A stretch of DNA of 64,000 nt from JACPPO01 sp965262505 (GTDB lineage Bacteria > Acidobacteriota > Vicinamibacteria > Vicinamibacterales > UBA2999). The stretch covers positions 558,001 through 622,000 of the forward strand of contig CBDHFM010000030.1 in assembly GCA_965262505.1 (NCBI GenBank), in the 5' to 3' direction. Made by a program: the position numbers and the translations under genes. Shown in pieces: positions 1 through 8,783 of the stretch; position 1 is the first letter of the stretch, and each line of letters begins with the position of its first letter. A model generated the notes under the pieces. It had not been told where the DNA came from. It made no database searches and saw nothing but the letters and a program-made list of their open reading frames with translations.

Positions 1-2
1 TC

Positions 3-671
3 GGCGTGATGCCGGAGATCGGGCTACACGTCGTGGTGGCGGTGTCGATCGGCTCCATCGTGATCAACCCAGTTGCCGCCAAGGCGATCCGCCCCTGCGA
101 AGGGTGGCTCGGGCGGTGGCGGCTGTTTCGAGACGCTGGCGCAGACGCCCCGGGCGATCGCGGCGCCGCCTCGTCGATCCAACCCCAGGACCGGGCTATC
201 GTGGTCGGCTACGGTCCGACAGGCCGGACGGTCGTCCGCCTGCTGCGCGAAAATGGTATTCAGCCCACGGTCATCGAGCTCAACATGGACACCGTCCGCG
301 CGATGAGACAGGAGGGCGTGTCCGCGGTATACGGCGACGCGCGAGATCCCGACACGCTCGTTGCCGCCGGCGTCCGCCATGCGGCGACGCTGATCATCAG
401 CGGAGCCGACAGCGGCGCGCCCGAAACCATCCGCGCCGCGCGCGAGCTGAATCCCGAGCAGCACATTTTCGCGCGAGGCGGGTACCTGCGCGACGTACCG
501 GCGCTCCGCCGTGCTGGCGCCAAGCACGTCTTTTCCGGCGAGGGGGAGGTGGCGCTGGCGATGACCGAGGCGGTATTGCGCCGGCTTGGCGCCACATCCG
601 ATCAGATCGACCGGGAACGCGAGCGCCTGCACGGGGAGCTCCTCGGCCCGGACACCAGGGTAGTCAGGTAG
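3..671 (+). CDS. C-terminal part of a CPA2-type cation:proton antiporter with TrkA-N domain (5' partial)
   Basis: The reading frame is open at the window edge, so only the C-terminal ~222 residues are seen. The first ~30 residues are hydrophobic and look like the last membrane segment. They are followed by a linker and a Rossmann NAD-binding TrkA-N (RCK) domain starting at IVVGYGPTGRTVVRLL, with the acidic end of beta-2 (VIEL) and a later DARDP motif. KefB/YbaL-type CPA2 antiporters carry such a domain after the transporter core and use it for nucleotide or redox gating. The frame ends at a TAG at 669-671. The next gene starts about 60 bp downstream with its own Shine-Dalgarno, so co-transcription is possible but not shown. 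The ion exchanged cannot be read from this part. Confidence 0.8.
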   Translation, partial: GVMPEIGLHVVVAVSIGSIVINPVAAKAIRPCEGWLGRWRLFRDAGADAPGDRGAASSIQPQDRAIVVGYGPTGRTVVRLLRENGIQPTVIELNMDTVRAMRQEGVSAVYGDARDPDTLVAAGVRHAATLIISGADSGAPETIRAARELNPEQHIFARGGYLRDVPALRRAGAKHVFSGEGEVALAMTEAVLRRLGATSDQIDRERERLHGELLGPDTRVVR

Positions 672-733
672 CCGGGTAGGGGCTATACTCAGGCTTTTCG
701 GCCCCGGATACTCGAAGCGCAGGAGGTTCGTTG

Positions 734-1309
734 ATGCGTGTATTGATGACGATCGGACTCGTAATGACACTGGCGGCGAGCGTGATGGCGCAGGGTGCGG
801 CCGAACTGAAGGTCGGCGACATGGCGCCGGAGTTTTCGCTGGAGGGCACCGACGGCAACACGCACGTGCTGTCGGAGTACCGGGGCGAGCAGGCCGTTGT
901 CGTGGCCTGGTTCCCGAGAGCGTTCACGAGAGGCTGCACGATCGAGTGCAAGTCGCTGGCGGAGAACGGCGACAGGATCAGGCAGTTTGAGGTGGCGTAT
1001 TTCATGGCAAGCGTCGACCCACTCGAGGACAACATCAGGTTCGCGAATGCCACCTCGGTCACGCTTGGTGAAGGTGCGGACGCAATGGTCGTCGAGAAGC
1101 AGGAAGCTGACTTCCCGATGCTCAGCGATCCGACCAAGGCCGTGGCCACGCAGTACGGCGTGCTGAACGCGCGCGGCACCGCCAGCCGGTGGACCTTCTA
1201 CATCGACACGACCGGACGGATCGCCGCCATCGACAAGATGGTGCGCCCCGAAACGTCCGCCGAGGACATGCTGGCGAAGCTCGCCGAGGTCAATGTGGCG
1301 AGGAGGTAG
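734..1309 (+). CDS. Secreted or periplasmic peroxiredoxin (AhpC/TSA-BCP type)
   Basis: The protein has 191 residues. Its N-terminus (MRVLMTIGLVMTLAASVMAQ) is a plausible signal peptide, so it probably acts outside the cytoplasm. The redoxin fold starts at LKVGDMAPEFSLEG. The peroxidatic centre reads FPRAFTRGCTIEC: the first Cys follows a T-x-G step as in BCP/PrxQ proteins, and a second Cys four residues later could be the resolving Cys. The expected reaction is thiol-dependent reduction of peroxides. ATG at 734 is chosen over TTG at 731 because AGGAGG at 721-726 sits at a normal distance from it. The gene lies between the antiporter tail and tRNA-Thr and looks like undisturbed backbone. Confidence 0.85.
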   Translation: MRVLMTIGLVMTLAASVMAQGAAELKVGDMAPEFSLEGTDGNTHVLSEYRGEQAVVVAWFPRAFTRGCTIECKSLAENGDRIRQFEVAYFMASVDPLEDNIRFANATSVTLGEGADAMVVEKQEADFPMLSDPTKAVATQYGVLNARGTASRWTFYIDTTGRIAAIDKMVRPETSAEDMLAKLAEVNVARR

Positions 1310-1381
1310 ACCGCCCGGTCGTTCGGACCGTTCACGATGCTGGAACGTGGCGCATCCGAACGACCGCTTTTTTCCCACCTT

Positions 1382-1457
1382 GCCGGCGTAGCTCAGTTGG
1401 TAGAGCAGCTGATTCGTAATCAGCAGGTCGGTGGTTCGAGCCCACTCGCCGGCTCCA
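1382..1457 (+). tRNA. tRNA-Thr (anticodon CGT), CCA encoded
   Basis: A full cloverleaf is visible. The acceptor stem GCCGGCG pairs with CGCCGGC, the D-arm contains AGCTCAGTTGGTAGAGC, the anticodon stem-loop reads CTGATTCGTAATCAG with anticodon CGT, and the T-arm has GGTTCGAGCCC. Discriminator T is followed by an encoded CCA (1455-1457). The 3' half from 1411 onward is repeated at 18665-18711 and 53588-53632, so this gene is the apparent target of site-specific integration. Confidence 0.97.
1411..1457 (+). repeat. Attachment-site core in the tRNA-Thr 3' half (copy 1)
   Basis: This 47-bp segment runs from the anticodon stem to the CCA end. It recurs with one mismatch at 18665-18711 and with 45 of 47 bases at 53586-53632, always in the same orientation. 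Integrases of the tyrosine family commonly use a tRNA 3' end as attB and regenerate it on integration, which would leave this pattern. The attachment role is inferred from the duplication. Confidence 0.75.
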
Positions 1458-1697
1458 TTTTTTGCTAGCAAAACAGACACATCTGTCACACAAATTGCCG
1501 TGGCACCATGCCGCTGAGAGCCAATCTGAGAGCCACGGGGACGTCGTCGGCAACTTGGACAGGTCCGCAAGGATCGCGATCTCGAGCGCCGGCTCCCCCG
1601 CCACTGTGGCCTCGCTCCGCATCCTCCCGTCCACAGGCGCCGTCATCTCCACCGCTGTCGCCCCCGTCCTGTGTCAGTGATATATTGCCCGCTCACA

Positions 1698-2996
1698 CCC
1701 GTCCTGGCTACTTCGTTCATCCGCGACGGATGCGGCCTGCCTACGCCGCCCTTCGGTAGTCGTGGTGGAGCCCGCCCAACACCGGGAAGGCCACGATGCG
1801 CCTGCAGGGCTCTACGCGGCCAGGCCGCTGCCGCTGGTTCGGGATCCGCTGCCCGATCCCCTGGTGCGGTCGCCCCCCGTTGAAGTGTCCCACCCATTCG
1901 GCGAGCACGCGGCGTAGGTGGTCCTCCCCAAGGAGCAGGACATGATCCAGGCACTCGCGGCGGAGGCCGCCGAGGAAGCGCTCGCAGATCGCGTTCAGGT
2001 TGGGCGACCTGGGTGGGATCGGGACCACGTCAATATCCGCGCTTGTGGCGGCCGCGGCGAAGTCGCGCCCGAACTTGCCATCGTTGTCCCGGATCAAGAA
2101 CCGCGGTGCGCTGTCGTACGGCGTAGCCTCTCGGAGCTGCTGAGCGACCCACGCATCGGTAGGGGAGCGGGTGACGTTGACGTGGACGACCTCGCGGGTC
2201 CCGTGGGCGACGATAAAGAACGCGTAGATCGGGCGGAACCAGGCGTCGTAGAGCTGCAGGACATCGCAGGCCCAGATGTCGTGCGTGTGGTTCCGGAGGA
2301 AGGTCCCCCAGGTCTGGCCGTGCTGCCCGCGAGGACGGACGGACCGCATGTACTGTTGGACCGTCCGCTTGCTCACGCGGATGCCGAGCTTGAGCAGTTC
2401 GCCGCGGATCCGTTCGGCGCCCCACAGCCCGTTGGCAGTGGCCATGGCCTGGATCAGGTCGATGAGCTCCACGCGCAACCGCCCCCGTGCCCCCCTCCGC
2501 CTGGACTTATGGTGCCAGAGGAGGGTGAACAGGTCGCGATGCCAGCGGAGGAGGGTGTCGGGCTTGACCACATGGAGGGCATCGCGCCACGCGGTGTGCA
2601 GCCGGGCCAGGAACACCAGGATAAGCCGGTCCTCAGCGTGGAGGCGTGGGCGCGATGGCGCCGCGCGTCGGAGTACGAGGATCTGCTGGCGGAGGAGCGC
2701 GTTCTCGGCGACAAGCGCCGAGCGGGGCCGGACGGCGTCGATGCTGACCGCGCACACCAGCGCTGCCCCAGTGCGGACGGGCCGCAGCATGTGCGTGATG
2801 GTCCGGCCACATTCGTGGACGCGTCGACGGACGGCCGTCTTGACGGCCCGGGTCAACCGGTTCAGCACGCTGGTCTCCTCTCGCACAGGGTGCTGGGCTC
2901 CAGGGGGCGGGGCACACGGTTCAGTCAGCAGAGACTGACAGCCCTGAGGCGGAAGCCCTTATTGTGCGGGTGGACGGGGCAAGTAGCCAGCACGGG
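1698..2996 (-). mobile_element. Insertion sequence with a single rve-type transposase gene
   Basis: Imperfect terminal inverted repeats of about 25 bp lie near 1698-1724 and 2972-2996; both ends carry the shared block CTGGCTACTT. They enclose one transposase gene on the minus strand. The element lies 240 bp downstream of tRNA-Thr. I could not recognise a target duplication. Confidence 0.7.
1741..2886 (-). CDS. DDE (rve integrase core) transposase
   Basis: This is a 381-residue transposase. The N-terminal half has the ENALLRQQILVLRR segment seen in stand-alone rve transposases of the IS3/IS481 superfamily. The catalytic core carries the acidic residues in WACDVLQLYD, FLIRDNDGKF and NAICERFLGGLRRE, followed by the usual HFNGGRPHQGI block. 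No frame disruption is seen, so the protein could be active. It moves its own element by DDE transfer and has no visible link to neighbouring genes. Confidence 0.85.
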   Translation of the reverse strand: MREETSVLNRLTRAVKTAVRRRVHECGRTITHMLRPVRTGAALVCAVSIDAVRPRSALVAENALLRQQILVLRRAAPSRPRLHAEDRLILVFLARLHTAWRDALHVVKPDTLLRWHRDLFTLLWHHKSRRRGARGRLRVELIDLIQAMATANGLWGAERIRGELLKLGIRVSKRTVQQYMRSVRPRGQHGQTWGTFLRNHTHDIWACDVLQLYDAWFRPIYAFFIVAHGTREVVHVNVTRSPTDAWVAQQLREATPYDSAPRFLIRDNDGKFGRDFAAAATSADIDVVPIPPRSPNLNAICERFLGGLRRECLDHVLLLGEDHLRRVLAEWVGHFNGGRPHQGIGQRIPNQRQRPGRVEPCRRIVAFPVLGGLHHDYRRAA

Positions 2997-3281
2997 CCGC
3001 TTCGCACCCGCTTATTCGGCGACCGATGCGGCGGGCCGCGCGGTGATGCCGTGACTGGGCGGCTGTCCGGCCGAGGAAGTCTTGATACGAGCCGACAGCG
3101 TCCACCAGGGCCGACCCTGGAGGGCCTCATCGACGCCTACCTCCATTCCGCGCCTGCGGTAACCCGGCACATACTCCCTGTGTGATAGAAATGGGGCGTC
3201 CATGGCCCTATCGTCCTATCGCTTCGTCGTCTTGGGCGCGCCACGCCGCATGACTGACGCGATGACTCACATCCGAATCCT
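2997..3281. other. Intergenic segment upstream of the GltS-like gene
   Basis: These 285 bp between the IS end and the carrier gene hold no convincing gene. Any promoter of the carrier should lie here, but I could not identify a -35/-10 pair with confidence. Confidence 0.4.
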
Positions 3282-4652
3282 ATGAATATCGTCCTCTCCT
3301 TCAGCGCGCTGTGCATCCTGCTGGTGGTCGGCAAGCTTCTGCGCGTCGAGATCCGCCTGTTTCAGAAGCTCTACCTGCCGGCCTCGGTGATCGGCGGCCT
3401 GCTCGGGCTGGTGCTCGTGCAGACCATCGGTGACTCCCTGCCCGCAGCGACGATGGCGGGGTGGAATCAGTTGCCGGGATTTCTCATCAACATCGTTTTC
3501 TCGGCCCTCTTCCTGGGCGTGTTCATTCCGCCGATCAGACGCATCTGGGGGATCGCCGGGCCGCAGTTGGCGTACGGCCAGATCGTCGCCTGGGGCCAGT
3601 ACGTCGTCGGCCTCGGGGTGGCGATCGTGTTGCTGACGCCGGTATTTGGCGTCCCGGGGGCCATCGGCACCATCATTCCGGTCGGCTTCGAGGGAGGGCA
3701 CGGCACGGCCGCTGGCCTGGAACCGGTCTTCGATGCCTATGCCTGGCCCGAGGGCAGGGATCTGGCCCTCACCTCGGCGACCTGCGGTGTCCTATTCGCC
3801 ATCATCGTCGGGATGGCGCTCGTCAACTGGGCGGCGCGCCGGGGCTACACCCGGCAGCTGAAGCGCATTGAGGACATGCCCGAGAGCAGTATCGTCGGCG
3901 TCTACGACCCAGCTGAGCGGCCGAGTGCCGGGAGCCAGACCGTGTCGGCGGCGTCAATCGACAGCCTCGGCTTCCATCTTGCCATCATCGGTCTCGGTGT
4001 CTTCATTGGCTATCTGATCCACGGCGGCCTGGTACGGGTCGAACTCCTGGTGCGACCGCCGAGCGCCGACGGCCGCGCCTTCTTCGACACTTTCCCCCTC
4101 TTTCCACTGTGCATGATCGGTGGCTTGGCGGTGCAGCTCTTCTTCGCCAACTTCACCAAACGCAATCCGCTCGACCATCGCCTCATGCAGCGCCTCTCGG
4201 GCACCGCCATGGATTTCCTGGTGGTGGCCGCGATCTCGACCATCAACGTGGAGGTGGTGCTGGGAGGGCTCGTGCCCTTGGCGATCCTGGTCGCTGCCGG
4301 GGTGCTGTGGAACGTCTTCTGTGTGATGTGGTTGGCGCGCCGCCTCCTGCCAGCGGATTCGTGGTTCGAGCGCTCGATCGCCGAGATGGGGCAGTCAATG
4401 GGCGTCACTGCCACCGGGCTCTTGCTCTTGCGCGTCGTCGATCCCGAAGGCGACACCGATGCCACCTCGGCTTTCGGCTACAAGCAGCTCATGCACGAGC
4501 CGTTCATGGGCGGCGGGCTGTGGACCAGCGCCGCCATTCCGCTGGCGCTGGCCTACAATCCGGTGTTGGTCTTCGGCATCAGCGCCGGGGCGGTGGCACT
4601 CTGGCTGCTGGTCTGGGCGCTGCTCTTTCGCGGACGGCTCGGCCTCGGTTAA
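3282..4652 (+). CDS. gltS: ESS-family sodium:glutamate symporter-like carrier
   Basis: The protein has 456 residues and about ten to twelve hydrophobic segments from the start. It carries two glycine-rich signatures typical of GltS: EGGHGTAAGLEPVF in the first half and MGQSMGVTATGLLLLRVVDP in the second, each expected to form a re-entrant loop. GltS imports glutamate with sodium across the inner membrane. The length exceeds the ~400 residues of the E. coli protein, mostly through a hydrophilic loop around residues 190-225. It stands alone between two ISs. The family call is firm; glutamate as substrate is inherited from the family and not proven here. Confidence 0.85.
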   Translation: MNIVLSFSALCILLVVGKLLRVEIRLFQKLYLPASVIGGLLGLVLVQTIGDSLPAATMAGWNQLPGFLINIVFSALFLGVFIPPIRRIWGIAGPQLAYGQIVAWGQYVVGLGVAIVLLTPVFGVPGAIGTIIPVGFEGGHGTAAGLEPVFDAYAWPEGRDLALTSATCGVLFAIIVGMALVNWAARRGYTRQLKRIEDMPESSIVGVYDPAERPSAGSQTVSAASIDSLGFHLAIIGLGVFIGYLIHGGLVRVELLVRPPSADGRAFFDTFPLFPLCMIGGLAVQLFFANFTKRNPLDHRLMQRLSGTAMDFLVVAAISTINVEVVLGGLVPLAILVAAGVLWNVFCVMWLARRLLPADSWFERSIAEMGQSMGVTATGLLLLRVVDPEGDTDATSAFGYKQLMHEPFMGGGLWTSAAIPLALAYNPVLVFGISAGAVALWLLVWALLFRGRLGLG

Positions 4653-4835
4653 TTGTGTCCCGCCTGCACTCCAATCGATCTGGGCTCGCCACGCGTAACA
4701 CGATCGTCTCACACGTGCGTTTCTTGGTGCTCTGCAGTGACCATTTCGAGGATACGTTGCGGATGGCTCGATTGCTGGGGGATTCGGCCGGCTGGCGTCC
4801 GCCGCCCTGCGGGTGGGCTCGTCACGCCGGTGGAG

Positions 4836-5916
4836 GGCGTTGTTGCACGAATCGTCACTGGCCCGCACGATGCCAATCGACAAGATCCTCACCGGCCGAT
4901 GCGATACGACACTGCTCGGCCGAGGGCGGTCATCCGATTGAGGATCTCACAGCCGATGACGGCCTCACTCCCCTGCCCAGCTGGACTCCGGGCGCGCAGG
5001 CCATCGCCGATGATGGACTTGTAGCGGAAGAACGTATTCTCCACCCGGCCCTGACGATGGTACCCTGACGCCTTCTTCCAACGGTGCCGTCCGAGCTGCT
5101 TTACCAACGTGATCGTCCGGTCCCGCGCAGGCGACCGCGGGCCGTGGGCAGAGACGTTCGCCGTCCTGGCCGGTGGGACGACGACCGTCGCACCCCGCGC
5201 CCCGGCGGTCTCGTAGACGGCGACCGTGTCATAGGCCGCATCAGCGGTGACGCGCACGAGAGGGCCCTCGACGGCGGTGAGCAGATCGAGGGCGGTGGTC
5301 GCATCATCCCCCGTCGCCTCGGTCAGCGTGTGGACACGGATCACGCCGGACTGATCGACGCCACGGTGGAGCTTCCGCCAGCCACGCCGGCCGCGGCCAC
5401 CGTGTGTCGCGGCCGCCCACTCACCTGCCCCGACGATGGACAGACCCGTGCTGTCGAGCACGAGATGGATGGCCTCGCCGGGCGGGACCAGTCGCAGACG
5501 GCGCCTCAGATGCTGACTGCGCCGGGAGAGCGTCGTATAGTCTGGGGCGGAGAGGTTGAGGCGCATCATCCCGAACAGCGCGTGCAGGAACCCTTCGGCC
5601 TGGCGTAGCGGGAGATGGTAGATGAGTCGCAGGGTCAGGGCGGTCTCGATGGCGAGATCCGAGTACTGCCGCTGCCCACCCCGCCGGCCGCTCCGGCGGG
5701 GCGTCCAGGCAGCGATCGCTTCCGAGGATAACCACACCGTCACATCGCCGCGTCGAACGAGGGCCTGATTGTAGGCCGCCCAGTTCGCAACGCGGTACTT
5801 CGTCTTATACGTGGGATGGACCTTCGACTGCATCCCTGTAGTGTGGCTCCTGCGGAGGGTCTCGAGAAGTGCGGGCCACGCCGCCCCACTAGCAGCGGGT
5901 ATTCATGCAACAACGC
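4836..5916 (-). mobile_element. IS5-family insertion sequence, copy 1
   Basis: The terminal inverted repeats begin GGCGTTGTTGCAC on the left and end TGCAACAACGCC on the right, with one mismatch over 17 bp. The element is ~1081 bp and carries one transposase gene on the minus strand. A near-identical copy lies at 9437-10518, and remnants at 8784-8930 and 54553-54875 share its left end. It abuts the C-terminal fragment of a tyrosine recombinase. Confidence 0.85.
4889..5833 (-). CDS. IS5-family transposase
   Basis: This 314-residue DDE transposase begins MQSKVHPTYKTKYRVANW. It has an IS5-type N-terminal domain (VRRGDVTVWLSSEAI), then the core with LVLDSTGLSIVGAGEW and TADAAYDTVAVYE, and a C-terminal HRQGRVENTFFRYKSIIG block containing the last acidic residue. 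The gene is intact and fills the element between the inverted repeats. It differs from the second copy at scattered residues. Confidence 0.9.
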   Translation of the reverse strand: MQSKVHPTYKTKYRVANWAAYNQALVRRGDVTVWLSSEAIAAWTPRRSGRRGGQRQYSDLAIETALTLRLIYHLPLRQAEGFLHALFGMMRLNLSAPDYTTLSRRSQHLRRRLRLVPPGEAIHLVLDSTGLSIVGAGEWAAATHGGRGRRGWRKLHRGVDQSGVIRVHTLTEATGDDATTALDLLTAVEGPLVRVTADAAYDTVAVYETAGARGATVVVPPARTANVSAHGPRSPARDRTITLVKQLGRHRWKKASGYHRQGRVENTFFRYKSIIGDGLRARSPAGQGSEAVIGCEILNRMTALGRAVSYRIGR

Positions 5917-6213
5917 CCCTGTCAGGCGGCCGGGGTGCCGACCCGCTTCCTCCACGATTGCCGCCGCACCGCCGCCCGCAACCTGATCCGCGCCAGCGTC
6001 CCCGAGCGCGTCGCCATGCTCCTGACCGGCCACAAGACCCGCGCCATCTTCGACCGCTACAACATCATCAACGAACAGGAACTCCTCGAGGCCGGGGATC
6101 AGCTGGTCGCCTATCTGGCGCAGCACGCACAGGCGACGCCCCGTGGGCGCGCGCACCCGGCCAGCCCGCGCCCCGCGCCGCCCCTCCGCCTCGTGCGACG
6201 CACCACCGCGTAA
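5917..6213 (+). pseudogene. Tyrosine recombinase C-terminal fragment
   Basis: Translation of the frame following IS5 copy 1 gives a recombinase C-terminal domain: FLHDCRRTAARNLIRASV, then LLTGHKTRAIFDRYNI, which hold the HxxR, the second His/Trp-position residue and the catalytic Tyr. The N-terminal domain and first Arg are absent because the IS lies immediately upstream. A second fragment with almost the same sequence occurs near 9340-9436. It is probably the remains of an island or phage integrase. Confidence 0.75.
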
Positions 6214-6345
6214 GGGCGCCCCCCCGTGTCGCACACCAGACGGCGTGAAACGCGGGCATCAGCGGGGACGTCCCGGAAACGTGACCGGCCACCGGGCCGT
6301 GTCGCGGTCGCCATCCGCCGTCACTCCGTGGTACTTTGTGCGGTC

Positions 6346-6750
6346 ATGAATCGGCGGATGTTCCTCGCCAGCCTCGTCATGCCTGTGCTCGCGGGCTGCA
6401 GCGCCCGCGCTCCGGTCCGCAGCACTCCCGACCGCTACGTACGCCGCGGTCTGGCGAGCTGGTACGGCGACGCATTCGACGGGAAGCCTACCGCTAGCGG
6501 CGAGCCGTTCGACAGCAACCAGTTCACCACGGCCCACTACGATCTGCCGTTCGATTCGCGCGTCCGCGTGCGCAACCTGAACAACGACCGCGAAGTAGAG
6601 CTTCGGGTCAACGACCGGGTCCCCCTCGAAGCCCTGAACAACGGTCGCATCCTCGACATCTCCTACGCCGCCGCGAGACAGCTGGAAATGGTGGAGGACG
6701 GTGTCGTCCCCATCGAGATCACCGTCTTGGCGTGGGGCCCCTCCCGGTAA
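6346..6750 (+). CDS. rlpA: RlpA-like septal/peptidoglycan lipoprotein
   Basis: The protein has 134 residues and starts with a lipoprotein signal ending in a lipobox (MPVLAGC), so it should be anchored to a membrane. The rest is a double-psi beta-barrel domain of the RlpA type: GLASWYGDAFDGKPTASGE, then FDSRVRVRNLNN, RVNDRVP and ILDISYAAARQL. RlpA proteins are lytic transglycosylases or peptidoglycan-binding factors at the division site. The usual NDRGP motif reads NDRVP here, so activity is uncertain. There is no SPOR domain, which makes this a short form. ATG at 6346 is chosen because it begins directly with the signal peptide. Confidence 0.85.
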   Translation: MNRRMFLASLVMPVLAGCSARAPVRSTPDRYVRRGLASWYGDAFDGKPTASGEPFDSNQFTTAHYDLPFDSRVRVRNLNNDREVELRVNDRVPLEALNNGRILDISYAAARQLEMVEDGVVPIEITVLAWGPSR

Positions 6751-6927
6751 ATCGGGCAACGCGCCGCGGTCGCCGGCCGCGTCCTCGCGAGAGAAGCACG
6801 GCTCCATCACGGCACCCGACACGCGGCTGCGACCAACACGGGGCACCGCGTTTACTGATGCCGAGCAGGCGTGACCGACCGGCACTGAAATGCTTGCGAG
6901 GGACGAGCCTAAGCCTGGTTCGGTCTA

Positions 6928-7263
6928 TTGAGACGTTCTGGCCGCGGCTCCCTGGCGCGGCGACGGGCGCGCCGCGACCCCGACAGCCCGCTGGTCTTCC
7001 ACCGCGACGGCATCCCCGTCCGCCGCGCCATCCAGCAGGCCGACGCGACCCTGTGGTATCTGCCGCCGTACAGTCCCGACCTTAACCCCAGCGAACGCTG
7101 CTTCGCCAAGCTGAAGGCGATCGTCCGCGCGGCCCGCTGTCGCAGCATCGACAGGCTCTGGCCGTTCTTCGGGGAATGCCTGCAACGTTTCAGTCCCGCC
7201 GAATGCCGTAACTAGTTTCGGCATTGCGGCTACTCGAACGCCACACGGTCATGAACAGCGCGT
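6928..7263 (+). pseudogene. IS630-family transposase C-terminal remnant
   Basis: The frame encodes ATLWYLPPYSPDLNPSE and the following CFAKLKAIVRAARCRS block, the conserved C-terminal part of IS630 transposases. A TAG after FSPAECRN cuts it, and the expected tail FRHCGYSNATRS continues after the stop. No N-terminal domain precedes it. It is a degraded remnant of an element related to, but distinct from, the IS630 copies at 24312 and 54001. Confidence 0.75.
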
Positions 7264-7286
7264 TAGAGCCCAAAGAACCCCGGCCC

Positions 7287-7658
7287 TCAGGGCTTTGCCG
7301 CGCGCGCGCGCCGGACGTCGATGAAAGACTTGACGCACAACCCCACGAACGCGGCTGTCAGCACCACCATGGCAGCTTGTGAAAAGACCGCTATTGGAGA
7401 GCGCGGCTCGGCGGGCGTGCGCATCAGGCTGAACAGCGCGCCGCCACATCCCACCAGCGCGACGGTCGCGGCCGCGTGCATCGCGTGTTTGCGCGCCGCC
7501 TCAGGGCGGGCAAGGAACCCGAGCACCAGCAGCAGGACGCCGAAGATCGCCGGAATCAGCGCCGTAGGGCTGCTGGCGCCGGTGAGGAAATAGCCCGCGA
7601 GGCCGAGCAGCGTCAGCAGCATACCGAATACGATAATGGTGGAGGATATGGTCGCCAT
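7287..7658 (-). CDS. Small multi-pass membrane protein of unknown function
   Basis: This 123-residue protein has four predicted transmembrane segments (roughly residues 5-27, 33-48, 63-80 and 90-110) separated by short loops, and ends in a basic tail (RRARAAKP). The start ATG at 7658 is preceded by GGAGG on the minus strand, which supports it as a real gene. I do not recognise a functional domain. It lies between IS630 debris and a HicAB-like pair and shows no operon partner. Confidence 0.65.
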   Translation of the reverse strand: MATISSTIIVFGMLLTLLGLAGYFLTGASSPTALIPAIFGVLLLVLGFLARPEAARKHAMHAAATVALVGCGGALFSLMRTPAEPRSPIAVFSQAAMVVLTAAFVGLCVKSFIDVRRARAAKP

Positions 7659-7919
7659 TGTAGTCCTCCGCGGCTTCAGGTCGGATCGACGTCTAGCCCT
7701 ACCGCGCGCATCAGCGCAAGCGCGTTGCTGCGCGTGGCCTCGGCGGGTTGCTCAGTTTCTACTAGAGTGGTCGGCCCATTAATCGCACCTTACGCCGAAG
7801 CGCGACGGCACGGGATCGCTCCAGTCCGACGCGGCCATCCCGTCTATCGGTACATGCGCGATGGTGACGGAGTCGTGTGCGAGTAGTCATGCAGATGGCC
7901 GGCCGATGATCAACCAGCG
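7659..7919. other. Intergenic segment without recognised genes
   Basis: I see no coding, RNA or repeat feature here beyond the leader of the membrane-protein gene at 7658. Confidence 0.4.
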
Positions 7920-8177
7920 TTACCCGAAGGCGTCTGGCAACTCGCACCGCGCGCACTCTTCGATGCCGAGCTGCCGCACCATGTTCCGGATGTGACCCGC
8001 CTGCACCTGCGCCTCACGACGATGCCCGTGGTCACCCAAGGGCAATGACGGATAGATTCGGCCATCAGGGAGAGAGATGCGGTGGTGGTGTGCAGTCTGC
8101 CGCTTCATCCACCCTGGCGCGCAGACGATCAGCATGTCCCAGACGCGCTTTAGGGGGATTAATGTTGACGCCCCCAT
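7920..8177 (-). CDS. HicA-like small protein (possible toxin)
   Basis: The protein has 85 residues. Its second half (THHxx-type HHHRISLPDGR, then GDHGHRREAQVQAGHIRNMV and LGI) resembles the end of YcfA/HicA proteins, in which a His-containing beta strand precedes a final helix. HicA toxins are mRNA interferases, and the conserved His is catalytic. The gene starts 12 bp after the end of the HicB-like gene on the same strand, the spacing expected for a toxin-antitoxin operon, though the antitoxin-first order is the less common one. The N-terminal 30 residues are not typical, so the call is tentative. Confidence 0.5.
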   Translation of the reverse strand: MGASTLIPLKRVWDMLIVCAPGWMKRQTAHHHRISLPDGRIYPSLPLGDHGHRREAQVQAGHIRNMVRQLGIEECARCELPDAFG

Positions 8178-8189
8178 GCCCGCGCCTTG

Positions 8190-8687
8190 CTATGCCGCGA
8201 CAGAAGACTGGATGGTGGACCCGATAATCGCGAAGTCCCGGCGCTGATCCGGTGCCATCTCTTCCTTGGCCTGTATGAACCGGCGCGATTCCGCAGGTTC
8301 GCGACGCACGTTCTGCAAGTCGTTAAATTTACCCGCGCGGACAGCCTCAACCGCGCGGAGCCAGTCCGCCTCGTTCGGAATGTTCACCGAACGAAAGAAG
8401 CCCTGGACGGCGGCTTCAAACTCGGAAAAACTACCCGCCTCACTCGCGAAATCCCGCAGCACGTTCGTGAAGCGCTGCCGGAATGCCTCAAGAGCTTCCT
8501 TCGGATCAGCCCCGTTGGCCGCGATGGCTCCGGGCTCAACGCCGTAGATCCAGACCTCGTCGTCAGCTTCCTCGCCGAGGACCCTACCGTGGCTGCTGAC
8601 GAGGGCAGAAAAGCCCAGGCCCACCACCCGGTCTTCGTAGGTGAAAAGCAGCGGAATCTGTCGGTGCATTTTGGATATAACGACCAT
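8190..8687 (-). CDS. HicB-like protein (possible antitoxin)
   Basis: The 165-residue protein contains a strand-rich segment with VYGVxPG-type sequence (IYGVEPGAIAANG), followed by DPKEALEAFRQRFTNVLRD and a helical stretch ending EAAVQGFFRSVN. This resembles the partial-RNaseH fold plus helix of HicB antitoxins. The C-terminal ~60 residues are charged and might bind DNA, but no clear HTH or ribbon-helix-helix motif is visible. It is paired with the HicA-like gene 12 bp downstream. A toxin-antitoxin role is inferred from this pairing and weak similarity. Confidence 0.5.
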   Translation of the reverse strand: MVVISKMHRQIPLLFTYEDRVVGLGFSALVSSHGRVLGEEADDEVWIYGVEPGAIAANGADPKEALEAFRQRFTNVLRDFASEAGSFSEFEAAVQGFFRSVNIPNEADWLRAVEAVRAGKFNDLQNVRREPAESRRFIQAKEEMAPDQRRDFAIIGSTIQSSVAA

Positions 8688-8783
8688 CGTGCCCCTGTGT
8701 GCGTGGTGGGTGCCCCCGGCGCCGCCTACAGCGATCAGTCGAAGAGGGCAGTATCCTCCGGGCCCACGCCCACGTCAAGGTAG

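Noticed and set aside
1332..1652. Open frame on the minus strand crossing tRNA-Thr, with a region left of the IS that might be an integrase tail
   Set aside because: The recognisable part (VGSNHRPADYE) is only the antisense of the tRNA. The upstream ~60 residues sit where an integrase C-terminus would be expected but show no catalytic motif, so I did not call a gene.
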